Positions 23,228 through 30,005 of a DNA stretch of 49,037 nucleotides are shown here, one piece after another. The notes beneath the pieces were generated by a model. The model did not search any database. It had not been told where the DNA came from and saw only the letters and a list, made by a program, of their open reading frames with translations. Source of the DNA: a virus; the IMG/VR virus record IMGVR_UViG_3300047554_000187, positions 1 through 49,037 of that record. The stretch is one strand, 5' to 3'. Position 1 is the first letter of the stretch, and each line of letters starts with the position of its first letter. Position numbers and translations under genes: made by a program.

Positions 23228-23815
23228 ATGTTACAATCAGCAAAAAACCTAGTAAAGTTTGTTCAAAAGTTCAACCCATCTGATGAAGCGGTGATTTCAT
23301 TAGGTATCAATCGCTTTGAAGAAGTGGAGGCGTTCTTACACCTTAACAAGGGTAATGGTGGTAAGATATTCTCTCAAATTATGCCGACACTAGGCATCGA
23401 ATTTGACGCAAGATTATCTAGCGATAAATGCTCACAATATCTTGATTTAGTAGGCGAGGTTGATGGCTACAAGGTTAAGCTAACATTCCTTAAGGAGATT
23501 GAGTTTGTTGACATCACGAGGGGTAAGAAAATCCTTCCTGATTCTGACGATGAAATCATTTCAAATTATGTAGCTACATCTTCACCTCTATTTGACGCAG
23601 TATTAAAGAAAGATTACGCGTTGAGAATGAACGTTGAAGAGTGGATAAAATTCGAAAAGGCATTCGAAAAAGAAAACTTTGAAGCAATCGATACATTCAT
23701 TAACAGATTCGATGATTTTAATATGTTAATGGGTTGCGCTTTTTCTTGGAGCAGAACTGAAGAAGGCACTGATTATTGGAGCAAAATAGCCAATAGAACG
23801 AAAAACGTATTATAA
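23228..23815 (+). CDS. Early protein of unknown function, 195 aa
   Basis: Soluble, charged protein with mixed helices. It begins MLQSAKNLVKFVQKFNPSDE, has a beta-like centre (YLDLVGEVDGYKVKLTFLKE) and an acidic/aromatic C-terminal helix region (EEWIKFEKAFEKENFEAID). No family was recognised. It is preceded by leader A2 and followed after one base by a 28-codon membrane peptide gene. Confidence 0.65.
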   Translation: MLQSAKNLVKFVQKFNPSDEAVISLGINRFEEVEAFLHLNKGNGGKIFSQIMPTLGIEFDARLSSDKCSQYLDLVGEVDGYKVKLTFLKEIEFVDITRGKKILPDSDDEIISNYVATSSPLFDAVLKKDYALRMNVEEWIKFEKAFEKENFEAIDTFINRFDDFNMLMGCAFSWSRTEEGTDYWSKIANRTKNVL

Positions 23816-23816
23816 T

Positions 23817-23903
23817 ATGAAATTCTTAATCTCATCATTCTTCGCACTAGCTATCTATATGGTGGCTAGTGCTTTAATTCAAATCATTCACATCTTATTC
23901 TAA
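23817..23903 (+). CDS. Membrane peptide, 28 aa
   Basis: ATG lies one base after the preceding stop. Almost the whole product is one hydrophobic helix (FLISSFFALAIYMVASALIQ). Frame and spacing suggest a real small gene; the function is unknown. Confidence 0.5.
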   Translation: MKFLISSFFALAIYMVASALIQIIHILF

Positions 23904-23908
23904 TTTTT

Positions 23909-24097
23909 ATGAAACCATTTATCATTGTAATCATCAGTACATTCCTAGGTCTTTACGCTATCTGCGCATTCGTTTCTTGGGACATAGCAGTTATGGCACA
24001 CGCTACCGAGAATGGTCGTTTAGCCTATATATTTGGAGGCTTTTTTCTTAGTGGTATTGCTTCTTGTATTGTAGCACACATCCAATCAGAGGAATAA
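23909..24097 (+). CDS. Two-TM membrane protein, 62 aa
   Basis: Two hydrophobic stretches (residues 4-24, FIIVIISTFLGLYAICAFVS, and 38-57, LAYIFGGFFLSGIASCIVAH) and a short acidic end. The stop codon overlaps the next ATG by one base (TAATG). Function unknown; early membrane proteins often act on the host envelope or on superinfection. Confidence 0.65.
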   Translation: MKPFIIVIISTFLGLYAICAFVSWDIAVMAHATENGRLAYIFGGFFLSGIASCIVAHIQSEE

Positions 24098-24219
24098 TGA
24101 AGACCTTCAACAAAGTAGTTGTCTTCTTCCTAGGGGAAGAGGCATCACAAGACAAGGGTGAGTTAATCACCGCTTTAGTAATCGCAACCTTATGCGCATT
24201 CCTTTTACCATTACTTTAA
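24097..24219 (+). CDS. Small single-TM protein, 40 aa
   Basis: The frame starts on the last base of the preceding stop (TAATG). A polar N-terminal half (FLGEEASQDKGELITA) is followed by a hydrophobic end (LVIATLCAFLLPLL). Function unknown. Confidence 0.55.
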   Translation: MKTFNKVVVFFLGEEASQDKGELITALVIATLCAFLLPLL

Positions 24220-24251
24220 TCTATCACGCTCAACTTTAGCACACAAATCTT

Positions 24252-25169
24252 ATGGCAACTCAAGCAGAATTAATCGACCAAATCAACGACACTATTATCG
24301 CAGGCTTACAATCTAAAGGCTTGCAATGGTTTAAACCTTTCAAGGATAGCGTAACCAATCAATGGAGCGCGTTACGCTCAAATGGAGCGCCTTACAAGGG
24401 TATTAATCAGTTCATCCTATCAGCCAAGGCAATCGATAAGGGGTGGGTTAATAAGTGGTTCACCTTCGCTCAAGTGAGCAAGCTAGATGGGCGAGTTAAC
24501 AAGGGCGAGAAGTCTACGGATGTATACCTTTGGAAGGTCAACTTTGCGGTAGAGATAGCGGGTAAAGTTCAGTATTTCGATAAGCTAGAAAAAGTACCCG
24601 CACACCTACAAAAAGATGCTAAGAAAACGTTCTACCTACAGACATTCAAGGTGTTCTCTATCTCTCAGACGAGCCTGCCCATCGACACGCCTTCGCAACC
24701 TATCGAGGTAACAGAACTAGAGGCGGACGCAAACGCTGAGGCTATCCTAGAGGCTTGGACAAAGGAGGTAACCCTTAAGCATAGCGGACAAGGTCGCGCT
24801 TACTATTCGCCTAGCGGTGACTACATCCATATGCCCGCAAAGACAACGGAGCAATGGAAATCGAACGGGGATTACTACAAGGTATTCTTTCACGAAGCTA
24901 TCCACTCTACGGGTCACGAGTCTAGACTTAATCGCTTAGACAAGACGGCAAACTTTGGCTCTGACGAGTATTCTAAGGAGGAGTTGGTAGCTGAGTTAGG
25001 CGCGCTATATTTAGAGGCTATCACGGGCATTCAAGCAATCGTTGACGATGTCAAGAATTCGCAAGCATACATCAACGGATGGATTAGCAAATTGAAGTCT
25101 GACCCTAAGTTAATTATGAGTGCATCTACCAAGGCTCACGAAGCGGTAGAGTTAATCTTATCAAAGTAA
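24252..25169 (+). CDS. ardC: ArdC-like anti-restriction protein: ssDNA-binding domain plus zinc metallopeptidase, 305 aa
   Basis: The N-terminal 140 residues match the ArdC/DUF1738 domain (WFKPFKDSVTNQWSALRSNG, PYKGINQFILS, LYLW-type KSTDVYLWKV). The C-terminal domain has a zincin motif HEAIHSTGH (H214, E215, H218) with the acidic helix EELVAELGALYLE (about 243-255) as likely third ligand. ArdC-type proteins bind single-stranded DNA and protect incoming DNA from restriction. Full length and intact motifs suggest an active protein. As an early gene it fits protection of entering phage DNA. Confidence 0.88.
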   Translation: MATQAELIDQINDTIIAGLQSKGLQWFKPFKDSVTNQWSALRSNGAPYKGINQFILSAKAIDKGWVNKWFTFAQVSKLDGRVNKGEKSTDVYLWKVNFAVEIAGKVQYFDKLEKVPAHLQKDAKKTFYLQTFKVFSISQTSLPIDTPSQPIEVTELEADANAEAILEAWTKEVTLKHSGQGRAYYSPSGDYIHMPAKTTEQWKSNGDYYKVFFHEAIHSTGHESRLNRLDKTANFGSDEYSKEELVAELGALYLEAITGIQAIVDDVKNSQAYINGWISKLKSDPKLIMSASTKAHEAVELILSK

Positions 25170-25176
25170 TTCCACT

Positions 25177-25206
25177 ATCACGACCTTGCGGTGTATAGGC
25201 AACCGC
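25177..25206 (+). promoter_or_regulatory. Repeated hairpin leader, copy B1 (30 nt)
   Basis: A 30-base sequence identical to 25631-25660. Hairpin GCGGT-GTATAGGCA-ACCGC (25188-25206) ends 8 bases before ATG 25215. An alternative stem is TTGC/GCAA. It shares the shape, and a similar loop (GTA-AGG-CA), with the 33-base leader family. Confidence 0.6.
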
Positions 25207-25214
25207 TAACTATT

Positions 25215-25631
25215 ATGAGAATCTCAATATCAAATCCCCCAATAACAGGCGTATTAAATGAAGAGTGCTTACAAAATTGGAATATCAACGACCATCAACA
25301 AGACTTATTTGTCCCCATAATTATAGAGGGATGCATTGTTCAATTTACTGACACGATGGTTACGTCGACATCAAGTGGTGATGAGTTCTATTTTGTCAAG
25401 ATGAAAGAAGTATATTCTAGCGAAGAGATGCGATACGGATTTTTAACTTGGAGTTATGAGCCTGATTGCGATGGCGCATATCATAGTTTTAGCTTAATTA
25501 ATTTCGACCAATATTACTATGCAAATTCGCCCGTAGAGGATTTTAAATACGATAAGCAAGTAATTTCATTGATTGACGAGGAAGAAGTACTAGACCTCTT
25601 AACTACTTACGATAGAACTAGAAAATATTAA
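25215..25631 (+). CDS. Early protein of unknown function, 138 aa
   Basis: I start at ATG 25215; a GTG start at 25191 would lie inside the repeated hairpin leader and add residues (MYRQP) shared only because of that repeat. The protein is acidic, aromatic and beta-like (FVPIIIEGCIVQFTDTMVT, FLTWSYEPDCDGAYHSFSLI). No family was recognised. Its last base is the first of leader copy B2. Confidence 0.65.
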   Translation: MRISISNPPITGVLNEECLQNWNINDHQQDLFVPIIIEGCIVQFTDTMVTSTSSGDEFYFVKMKEVYSSEEMRYGFLTWSYEPDCDGAYHSFSLINFDQYYYANSPVEDFKYDKQVISLIDEEEVLDLLTTYDRTRKY

Positions 25632-25660
25632 TCACGACCTTGCGGTGTATAGGCAACCGC
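25631..25660 (+). promoter_or_regulatory. Repeated hairpin leader, copy B2 (30 nt)
   Basis: Exact repeat of 25177-25206, again ending 8 bases before an ATG (25669). The fixed distance to the start codon in both copies argues for a translation-level role. Confidence 0.6.
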
Positions 25661-25668
25661 ACAATCTT

Positions 25669-25929
25669 ATGAATGTCAGAGAAATTTTAGAAACCAACAA
25701 CGACTTGCGCTCACGCTATGCTGAGGCAATCAGAAACTTTTGCAAGGAACGTATGTATTCTAATTCGGGGGACAAAGAAGCACCCGCTATCAGAAACATT
25801 ATGGACATCTTCTTTTGGATGGGCGAAATCTCAGAGAAGCAGATGGATTGGGTAGTACGCTACGCTACCAAGAATAGAATTACCGAGGCAACAACAAATT
25901 CCACAAGCAACATTTTAACCGAGCAATAA
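25669..25929 (+). CDS. Early protein of unknown function, 86 aa
   Basis: ATG 25669 follows leader B2; the GTG frame from 25645 is rejected for the same reason as above. A helical protein (VREILETNNDLRSRYAEAIR, IMDIFFWMGEISEKQMDWVV) with a Thr/Ser-rich tail. The segment 'SEKQ..W..RYA' resembles small helical motifs in phage replication-associated proteins, but no family can be named. Confidence 0.65.
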   Translation: MNVREILETNNDLRSRYAEAIRNFCKERMYSNSGDKEAPAIRNIMDIFFWMGEISEKQMDWVVRYATKNRITEATTNSTSNILTEQ

Positions 25930-25931
25930 TT

Positions 25932-26129
25932 ATGGAAGATGTTAAGGTAAATATCCTAGAACTTGCAAGCGAACTTGCTCATTTAGAACTAATTAGTTGG
26001 GTGTCTAATGAAAGCGAATTGTATGAAGACCCCGAAGCGGGCGTCACAAATTATACAGACTATTATCAAGATATTTTTAACGACTTGTATGATAAATATT
26101 ATACAATCATAGACCGAATAAAAAGATGA
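25932..26129 (+). CDS. Small acidic protein, 65 aa
   Basis: Acidic, Tyr/Asp-rich (NILELASELAHLELISWVSN, TDYYQDIFNDLYDKYYTIID). The stop overlaps the next ATG (ATGA). Acidic small early proteins are often DNA mimics or protein inhibitors; that is only a possibility here. Confidence 0.6.
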   Translation: MEDVKVNILELASELAHLELISWVSNESELYEDPEAGVTNYTDYYQDIFNDLYDKYYTIIDRIKR

Positions 26130-26323
26130 GAGCGAACGAACTATTGACCTATCTATTAGAACTAGATAAGTCCCACGATTTATCAAAAGTAGAGGTGTTC
26201 TATCGTACTGACAGAGACTCAAACGAAGAGCGTGTATGGCACGTCGAGGAGGACTTGTACGACGAAGAGAATAACTCAGAATTAATATCAATAATGTTTT
26301 TAAACGACGACTCAGAAATATAA
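26126..26323 (+). CDS. Small acidic protein, 65 aa
   Basis: Strongly acidic (about a third Asp/Glu: DSNEERVWHVEEDLYDEENN), starting in an ATGA overlap. The pattern 'L.LL..LDKSHDLSKVEVFYR' resembles small phage proteins with a beta-hairpin core. Function unknown. Confidence 0.6.
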   Translation: MRANELLTYLLELDKSHDLSKVEVFYRTDRDSNEERVWHVEEDLYDEENNSELISIMFLNDDSEI

Positions 26324-26327
26324 TATT

Positions 26328-26552
26328 ATGACACAATCAGATAAACTTAAGCACTACCTATCTCAGTATATGGCTGAGGTAGATTTCCAGAACTTTGGAC
26401 AAATGACATACGAAGAGCATTATAATCAAAAGATGAATATGCGAGACTTCGACTTACTAGCATATTGGCTAGACTACAATGGAGTATTTGACGGAGGCGA
26501 GGATATGATATCTAAATTGAAAATCTTAACGAATAAAACAACAATCATATGA
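26328..26552 (+). CDS. Small protein of unknown function, 74 aa
   Basis: Helical, Met/Tyr/Asp-rich (KHYLSQYMAEVDFQNFGQMT, YNGVFDGGEDMIS). It overlaps the next gene by 4 bases (ATGA). No family was recognised. Confidence 0.6.
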   Translation: MTQSDKLKHYLSQYMAEVDFQNFGQMTYEEHYNQKMNMRDFDLLAYWLDYNGVFDGGEDMISKLKILTNKTTII

Positions 26553-26962
26553 CAAAGGCAGAAGATATTTGGCAATGTTTTAATTGCGGAGAAGACCAAG
26601 GTCGACACGACTTATGGTTTGAGGGGGGATTTTGCGAGTCCTGTAATAGAAAAATAAACTATGCGATTATTGACTATAATAGGATGGAACTTACACTATG
26701 GTTTAAAGGCGAGGCATTTAACTTTGACTTAACTAGCGGTGATATTGGTGATTTTTGGCACGGATTTGAATTGTCTTGTGGAGAAGTATTTGATGTTAAT
26801 TATTATATAGATTCAGATGAATTAGTCAACGTTGTATCAGTATATGGGACAAAGATTGATGACTCGGGTCATATAATTATTAATATGGATAATTCTTATG
26901 AATTAGAAATATTAGGCACAATAGGCGAATTAAATAATTACTTAAACTTTTATAATAAATGA
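26549..26962 (+). CDS. Zinc-ribbon-like early protein, 137 aa
   Basis: The N-terminal CFNC (C10, C13) and CESC (C30, C33) form a treble-clef or ribbon-type four-Cys site. The rest is acidic and beta-like (LTLWFKGEAFNFDLTSGDIG, VNVVSVYGTKIDDSGHIII). Such proteins often bind nucleic acid or a protein partner. The 3' end overlaps the next ATG (ATGA). Confidence 0.65.
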   Translation: MTKAEDIWQCFNCGEDQGRHDLWFEGGFCESCNRKINYAIIDYNRMELTLWFKGEAFNFDLTSGDIGDFWHGFELSCGEVFDVNYYIDSDELVNVVSVYGTKIDDSGHIIINMDNSYELEILGTIGELNNYLNFYNK

Positions 26963-27111
26963 CAAAGCACGAAGCAACCTTAGCTCTTATCCGTACTTAC
27001 TTAGATGACTTGCGGACAAAATTAGATGACAGACAATACGTTGACGGAGATTTCAACGTAGAGGAATGCATCATTAATGATATCGAAATTCTTATTAATT
27101 CCTTAGACTAA
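26959..27111 (+). CDS. Small helical protein, 50 aa
   Basis: The frame starts within the preceding TGA (ATGA) and ends at 27111. Product is acidic and helical (LALIRTYLDDLRTKLDDRQY). The tight coupling supports it. Confidence 0.55.
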   Translation: MTKHEATLALIRTYLDDLRTKLDDRQYVDGDFNVEECIINDIEILINSLD

Positions 27112-27117
27112 ACACAT

Positions 27118-27171
27118 ATGAATCACGAAGACTTAGCCCATTTAATGTGGCTACTAAACAACAACAAATAA
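27118..27171 (+). CDS. Possible 17-aa peptide
   Basis: MNHEDLAHLMWLLNNNK, ATG 6 bases after the preceding stop; its TAA overlaps the next ATG (TAATG). It may only be a translational bridge. Confidence 0.35.
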   Translation: MNHEDLAHLMWLLNNNK

Positions 27172-27365
27172 TGATAAACAGAGAAAAGAAAAATTTCTGC
27201 TATTTATTAATAGACTTAATGGGAGCAGAGAAAGCAAAAGAAGCATTGCTTACAAAAATTAATCAATTGTCTGACACAGATAATCCAGTGAAATTTAGAA
27301 TGTTTTATGACATAATTGCATATGCCGAAATGCTAAGGTTTGTAAATGATATTGGTAATGAGTAA
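27171..27365 (+). CDS. Small protein of unknown function, 64 aa
   Basis: ATG 27171 is preferred to a GTG at 27147. Helical and hydrophobic in the first third (FCYLLIDLMGAEKAKEALLT), followed by charged helices. The stop lies within the next gene's start region (8-base overlap). Confidence 0.6.
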   Translation: MINREKKNFCYLLIDLMGAEKAKEALLTKINQLSDTDNPVKFRMFYDIIAYAEMLRFVNDIGNE

Positions 27366-27585
27366 TCAACGCGAAAAAATTATCAATGCGATATTAGATT
27401 GTCGCATTAGTCCCGTGGAATATCGGGAGATGGAACACTTAGCAAAGTTGTACACGGACGACTTAGTCGACGTGTTGATTAATGAATTGTATGAACTGCA
27501 TAAATCCCTTGATGATAATATTACCAAGGCTAATGTAGAGAATCTTAAACTCCTAGAAATTATAGAGAATGGCAACAAAGTTTAA
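27358..27585 (+). CDS. Small helical protein, 75 aa
   Basis: Started at ATG 27358, overlapping the upstream gene by 8 bases. A Leu/Glu-rich helical protein (YREMEHLAKLYTDDLVDVLI, ANVENLKLLEIIENGN) with coiled-coil character. Function unknown. Confidence 0.6.
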   Translation: MSNQREKIINAILDCRISPVEYREMEHLAKLYTDDLVDVLINELYELHKSLDDNITKANVENLKLLEIIENGNKV

Positions 27586-27817
27586 TGTAATTATCAACCC
27601 ATTCACACATAAAATGTGCGTATCAGCGAGGGTTAACGGATTAGATAGCGAAATCGTTCTTGAGTACGATGAACTACCACTTTGGGAAATGATTGTCCTA
27701 AATGACTCAACTTTTGAGGTGATTATGGAATACGACCAAGAACTTGAATTGCGCGTATCAGACGTGAGAGGTTCGCTACCCGTTAAAATAACTATCACTA
27801 CTAAAGATGAATTCTAA
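27569..27817 (+). CDS. Small beta-rich protein, 82 aa
   Basis: Beta-like (FNVIINPFTHKMCVSARVNG, STFEVIMEYDQELELRVSDV). Starts 17 bases before the end of the preceding gene and overlaps the next by 11. No family was recognised. Confidence 0.6.
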   Translation: MATKFNVIINPFTHKMCVSARVNGLDSEIVLEYDELPLWEMIVLNDSTFEVIMEYDQELELRVSDVRGSLPVKITITTKDEF

Positions 27818-27896
27818 GAACACCTACGTTGACCTAATAGAGGTCATTATAATTATCGCATCTATATGCTTAGCTTATTATTTAATTGTATTATAA
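27807..27896 (+). CDS. Membrane peptide, 29 aa
   Basis: A short polar start and one hydrophobic helix (LIEVIIIIASICLAYYLIVL). Starts inside the 3' end of the preceding gene. Size and topology only. Confidence 0.5.
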   Translation: MNSKNTYVDLIEVIIIIASICLAYYLIVL

Positions 27897-27910
27897 AACC
27901 AAACAAAAAA

Positions 27911-28222
27911 ATGAAAAATCAAGAAAAAATTGAATTCGATTACGCGTTGTATCTTAATGGATTATATGACGCATACATAAATTATCACGGAGACCCTTTC
28001 GAAATCACCTCTATAAGAAATGGTATGGCTATCGGATGGATAGGAGATGTGGCGTTCAATTCTAGTGTAGATAAAATCTACCTAAAGAAACGCCCGCGCA
28101 AGGTATGGGTACACATTATCGAATCACCCGACGGAATCTTAAACGCTCGCGTAACAGACTACAAGGATGTATCGACTTACAAGAACAACACATTGGTTAA
28201 ACAAATCGAGGTAGAGATATGA
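27911..28222 (+). CDS. Protein of unknown function, 103 aa
   Basis: ATG 27911 directly follows an AACCAAACA leader (27897-27910) and is preferred to the frame start at 27866. Mixed alpha/beta, basic near residues 57-64 (LKKRPRKVW). The stop overlaps the next ATG by 4 bases. Confidence 0.65.
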   Translation: MKNQEKIEFDYALYLNGLYDAYINYHGDPFEITSIRNGMAIGWIGDVAFNSSVDKIYLKKRPRKVWVHIIESPDGILNARVTDYKDVSTYKNNTLVKQIEVEI

Positions 28223-28455
28223 GAAGATTATCGAATGAACTAGTAGTAATCCTTATTGGATTTGTATGTTTGGTGGGTGTAGCGACAACGCTATACCTAT
28301 CACGCTCAACTGGCAAGTATACCATCAAGACAGAGTTTAGCACATATTGTGCAGACACCTTTAGGGTATACGGACACGGCGTAACCTTCACATCAACAGA
28401 TGGCAAGGTGGTTGTAACACAAGGAAATTTCGAAATCATATTAAACAAGAAATAA
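28219..28455 (+). CDS. Membrane-anchored small protein, 78 aa
   Basis: A basic N-terminus and one hydrophobic segment (residues 9-27, VVILIGFVCLVGVATTLYL) precede a beta-like domain expected outside the inner membrane (GVTFTSTDGKVVVTQGNFEI). Could modify the host envelope or block superinfection; this is inferred from topology. Confidence 0.6.
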   Translation: MRRLSNELVVILIGFVCLVGVATTLYLSRSTGKYTIKTEFSTYCADTFRVYGHGVTFTSTDGKVVVTQGNFEIILNKK

Positions 28456-28456
28456 G

Positions 28457-28735
28457 ATGCCAGAATTTACTGCAGAGGTAGAGATATCCGAATGGGAGTA
28501 TGTGCGGGAATGCACGACATCCGAAGTAACAAGGCTAATCAAAGAGATACAAGAGCAACACGAAGAAGTTTGGGAGTATGAAGTAAACAAATGGGGTGCT
28601 GAATTCAATGCACCCGACACGAGTTCGCTTGCCACAACAGATTTCTTTGAAGCACTACAAAAGATTAGTAAGAATCACTTAAGATTATCACTAGAACAAG
28701 AAGAACAAATTTTAAACATAGCTAAAACATTATAA
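28457..28735 (+). CDS. Small acidic protein, 92 aa
   Basis: Glu-rich, helical (EVTRLIKEIQEQHEEVWEYE, HLRLSLEQEEQILNIAKTL). The start MPEFTAEVEISEWEYVREC resembles small phage proteins with the pattern 'VEVDVDEFLW.C...E', but function is unknown to me. Confidence 0.6.
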   Translation: MPEFTAEVEISEWEYVRECTTSEVTRLIKEIQEQHEEVWEYEVNKWGAEFNAPDTSSLATTDFFEALQKISKNHLRLSLEQEEQILNIAKTL

Positions 28736-28739
28736 CATT

Positions 28740-29012
28740 ATGAGAAAAGTAGTAGGAACATATTTAACATCATCGGGAGTAAAGAAAGATATTTATGAGG
28801 TAAACAATCCCAATGTAGATACAAGCAAGCTAATCCAAGGTCAGCGATACCTTGTGGAGTATCGACTAATGAACAGATTAGTATCAGACTTTGGCGTATT
28901 CCTTGAGGGAACGCCAGACTTTAGAACACTAATCTTTACACACCCGCGAGAGATGTTTAGGACTATTGGGATTCCGACAATGAATATAAATAATCTAACA
29001 TTAGTTGACTAA
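28740..29012 (+). CDS. Small protein of unknown function, 90 aa
   Basis: Beta-like sequence (KVVGTYLTSSGVKKDIYEVN, QRYLVEYRLMNRLVSDFGVF). Its last codons overlap the inverted repeat and promoter that control the replication genes. No family was recognised. Confidence 0.6.
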   Translation: MRKVVGTYLTSSGVKKDIYEVNNPNVDTSKLIQGQRYLVEYRLMNRLVSDFGVFLEGTPDFRTLIFTHPREMFRTIGIPTMNINNLTLVD

Positions 29013-29035
29013 TTAAAACTAATGTTGTACATTTG
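28997..29035 (+). promoter_or_regulatory. Replication-gene promoter with overlapping inverted repeat (operator)
   Basis: TTG (29005-29007), 20 bases, TACATTTG (29028-29035) matches the Bacteroidota promoter. A perfect 9-bp inverted repeat AACATTAGT (28997-29005) / ACTAATGTT (29018-29026) covers the -33 box and the spacer, the usual place for a repressor site. Downstream are the attenuator-like leader and the genes for a 72-aa protein, initiator and helicase. Confidence 0.65.
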
Positions 29036-29041
29036 AATCGT

Positions 29042-29140
29042 ACAATCGGATGAGGTGAAGTTGCGGTCATCTCATTCGGTATTCAAGGCAACTTGAACCG
29101 CCCCCTTACCTACGCAACAAGGTTTGGGGGTTTATTTTTT
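29042..29140 (+). promoter_or_regulatory. Attenuator-like leader before the replication operon
   Basis: Expected start of transcription is near 29042. The leader can form AAGTTGC (29059-29065) / GCAACTT (29088-29094). Then comes a terminator-like hairpin, CCCCC-tt-ACC (29101-29110) with GGT-tt-GGGGG (29121-29130), followed by TTTATTTTTT and at once ATG 29141. TTGCGGT, GGCAAC and ACCGC, the paired parts of the 30-base leader family, recur here in the same order with longer spacing. A conditional terminator is likely. Confidence 0.6.
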
Positions 29141-29359
29141 ATGGACACACAACCAACAAGCGAGGAACTAGAGTTGATGTGCTATCGGGCGATACTTGAC
29201 CTCAGAAAGGTACGGCTTCAACAAGAGATTAAAGATTATTCTCAGTTGTTTAAGTACGCTTCGCCTGAGATGTCATCATACCCTAAGCTAGTTAAGATAG
29301 TAGATGGGATGGTGCGCGACCTAAGCGCAATAAACGAAGAGTTAACAAAGGCAATATGA
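29141..29359 (+). CDS. Small protein upstream of the initiator, 72 aa
   Basis: Helical, charged (LDLRKVRLQQEIKDYSQLFK, ELELMCYRAI). ATG 29141 lies directly after the T-tract of the attenuator; a frame start at 29093 would be inside the hairpin. The stop overlaps the initiator ATG by 4 bases, so the two are probably translated together. It could be a regulator or replication accessory. Confidence 0.65.
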   Translation: MDTQPTSEELELMCYRAILDLRKVRLQQEIKDYSQLFKYASPEMSSYPKLVKIVDGMVRDLSAINEELTKAI

Positions 29360-30003
29360 ATTTTATAATAATCCCTTATGATTTATTGGCGCGAACAGAC
29401 TTGACCGCATCAGAAAAAAATCTGATGGGATTAATTCATAGTTTGTCGGCTAAGGAGGGATACTGCTTTGCAAGCAATACCTACCTAGCAAGCGTGTTAG
29501 GATTAACTGCATCGGGAATAAGAAAGTGTTTACATAACCTTGAATCACTTAATCTTATTACAAGAACTTTAAAGTATAAGAGCAACAATGAGGTTGAATC
29601 TAGAGAGATAAAGCTAGTAACCCCTATGCTACTAGAGGGGCATACCCCTATGCTACTACAAGGGCATACCTCTGCTACCACAGTAGCACATAATAAAGAG
29701 ATTAATAAAAAAGAAAACAATAACTCTATTGAACGCTTCGAAGAGTTTTGGAATATCTACAACAAGAAGGTAGGTAAAGAGAAGACAAAAGCTAAGTGGG
29801 CTAAGCTAAAGGATAAGGAGGTAGATGCTATATTTAAGGCGCTACCTAGTTACATAGCTAGTAGAGAGGTGAAGTATAGAAAAGACCCCGAAAGATACCT
29901 TACTCATAGGGTGTGGGAGGATGAAATGCCGAGCGAAACTCCTTTAACAATTCCACTATCAGCAACCAAGATTACCGAAATCATTATCCCAGACAATTTT
30001 TAA
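29356..30003 (+). CDS. Replication initiator, lambda-O/DnaD-like, with iterons inside the gene, 215 aa
   Basis: Residues 1-85 form a winged-helix DNA-binding domain of the replication-protein type (IIPYDLLARTDLTASEKNLM, then NTYLASVLGLTASGIRKCLH as the recognition region). A low-complexity linker follows (about 88-120), including octapeptide repeats TPMLLEGH and TPMLLQGH encoded by 24-bp repeats. The C-terminal part (RFEEFWNIYNKKVGKEKTKA, onward to YLTHRVWEDE) is the common phage domain that recruits helicase or loader. The DnaB gene follows after 2 bases. Layout and internal repeats are the same as in lambda O, whose gene contains the origin. Confidence 0.85.
   Translation: MNFIIIPYDLLARTDLTASEKNLMGLIHSLSAKEGYCFASNTYLASVLGLTASGIRKCLHNLESLNLITRTLKYKSNNEVESREIKLVTPMLLEGHTPMLLQGHTSATTVAHNKEINKKENNNSIERFEEFWNIYNKKVGKEKTKAKWAKLKDKEVDAIFKALPSYIASREVKYRKDPERYLTHRVWEDEMPSETPLTIPLSATKITEIIIPDNF
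29621..29690. repeat. Intragenic iteron-like repeats (candidate replication origin)
   Basis: A 24-bp unit containing CCCCTATGCTACTA and GGGCATACC occurs at 29621 and again at 29645, with a partial third unit at 29662. It ends in the palindrome TGCTAC-CACA-GTAGCA (29673-29688). Eight bases, TATGCTAC, are the reverse complement of the GTAGCATA core at 20.76-20.84 kb; 17 of 19 bases match between 29672-29690 and 20799-20817. A/T-rich sequence follows (29691-29735), as in the lambda origin. Being 24 bp long, the repeats keep the reading frame. Confidence 0.7.
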
Positions 30004-30005
30004 AA

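Noticed and set aside
25191-25214. GTG starts giving MYRQP at the genes of 25.2 and 25.6 kb
   Set aside because: The shared residues come only from the repeated 30-base hairpin leader; downstream ATGs at 25215 and 25669 fit spacing and leader position.
24222-28312. Shared 15-mer CTATCACGCTCAACT at 24.22 and 28.30 kb
   Set aside because: One exact 15-base match is expected by chance in a sequence of this length, and the flanks do not align.
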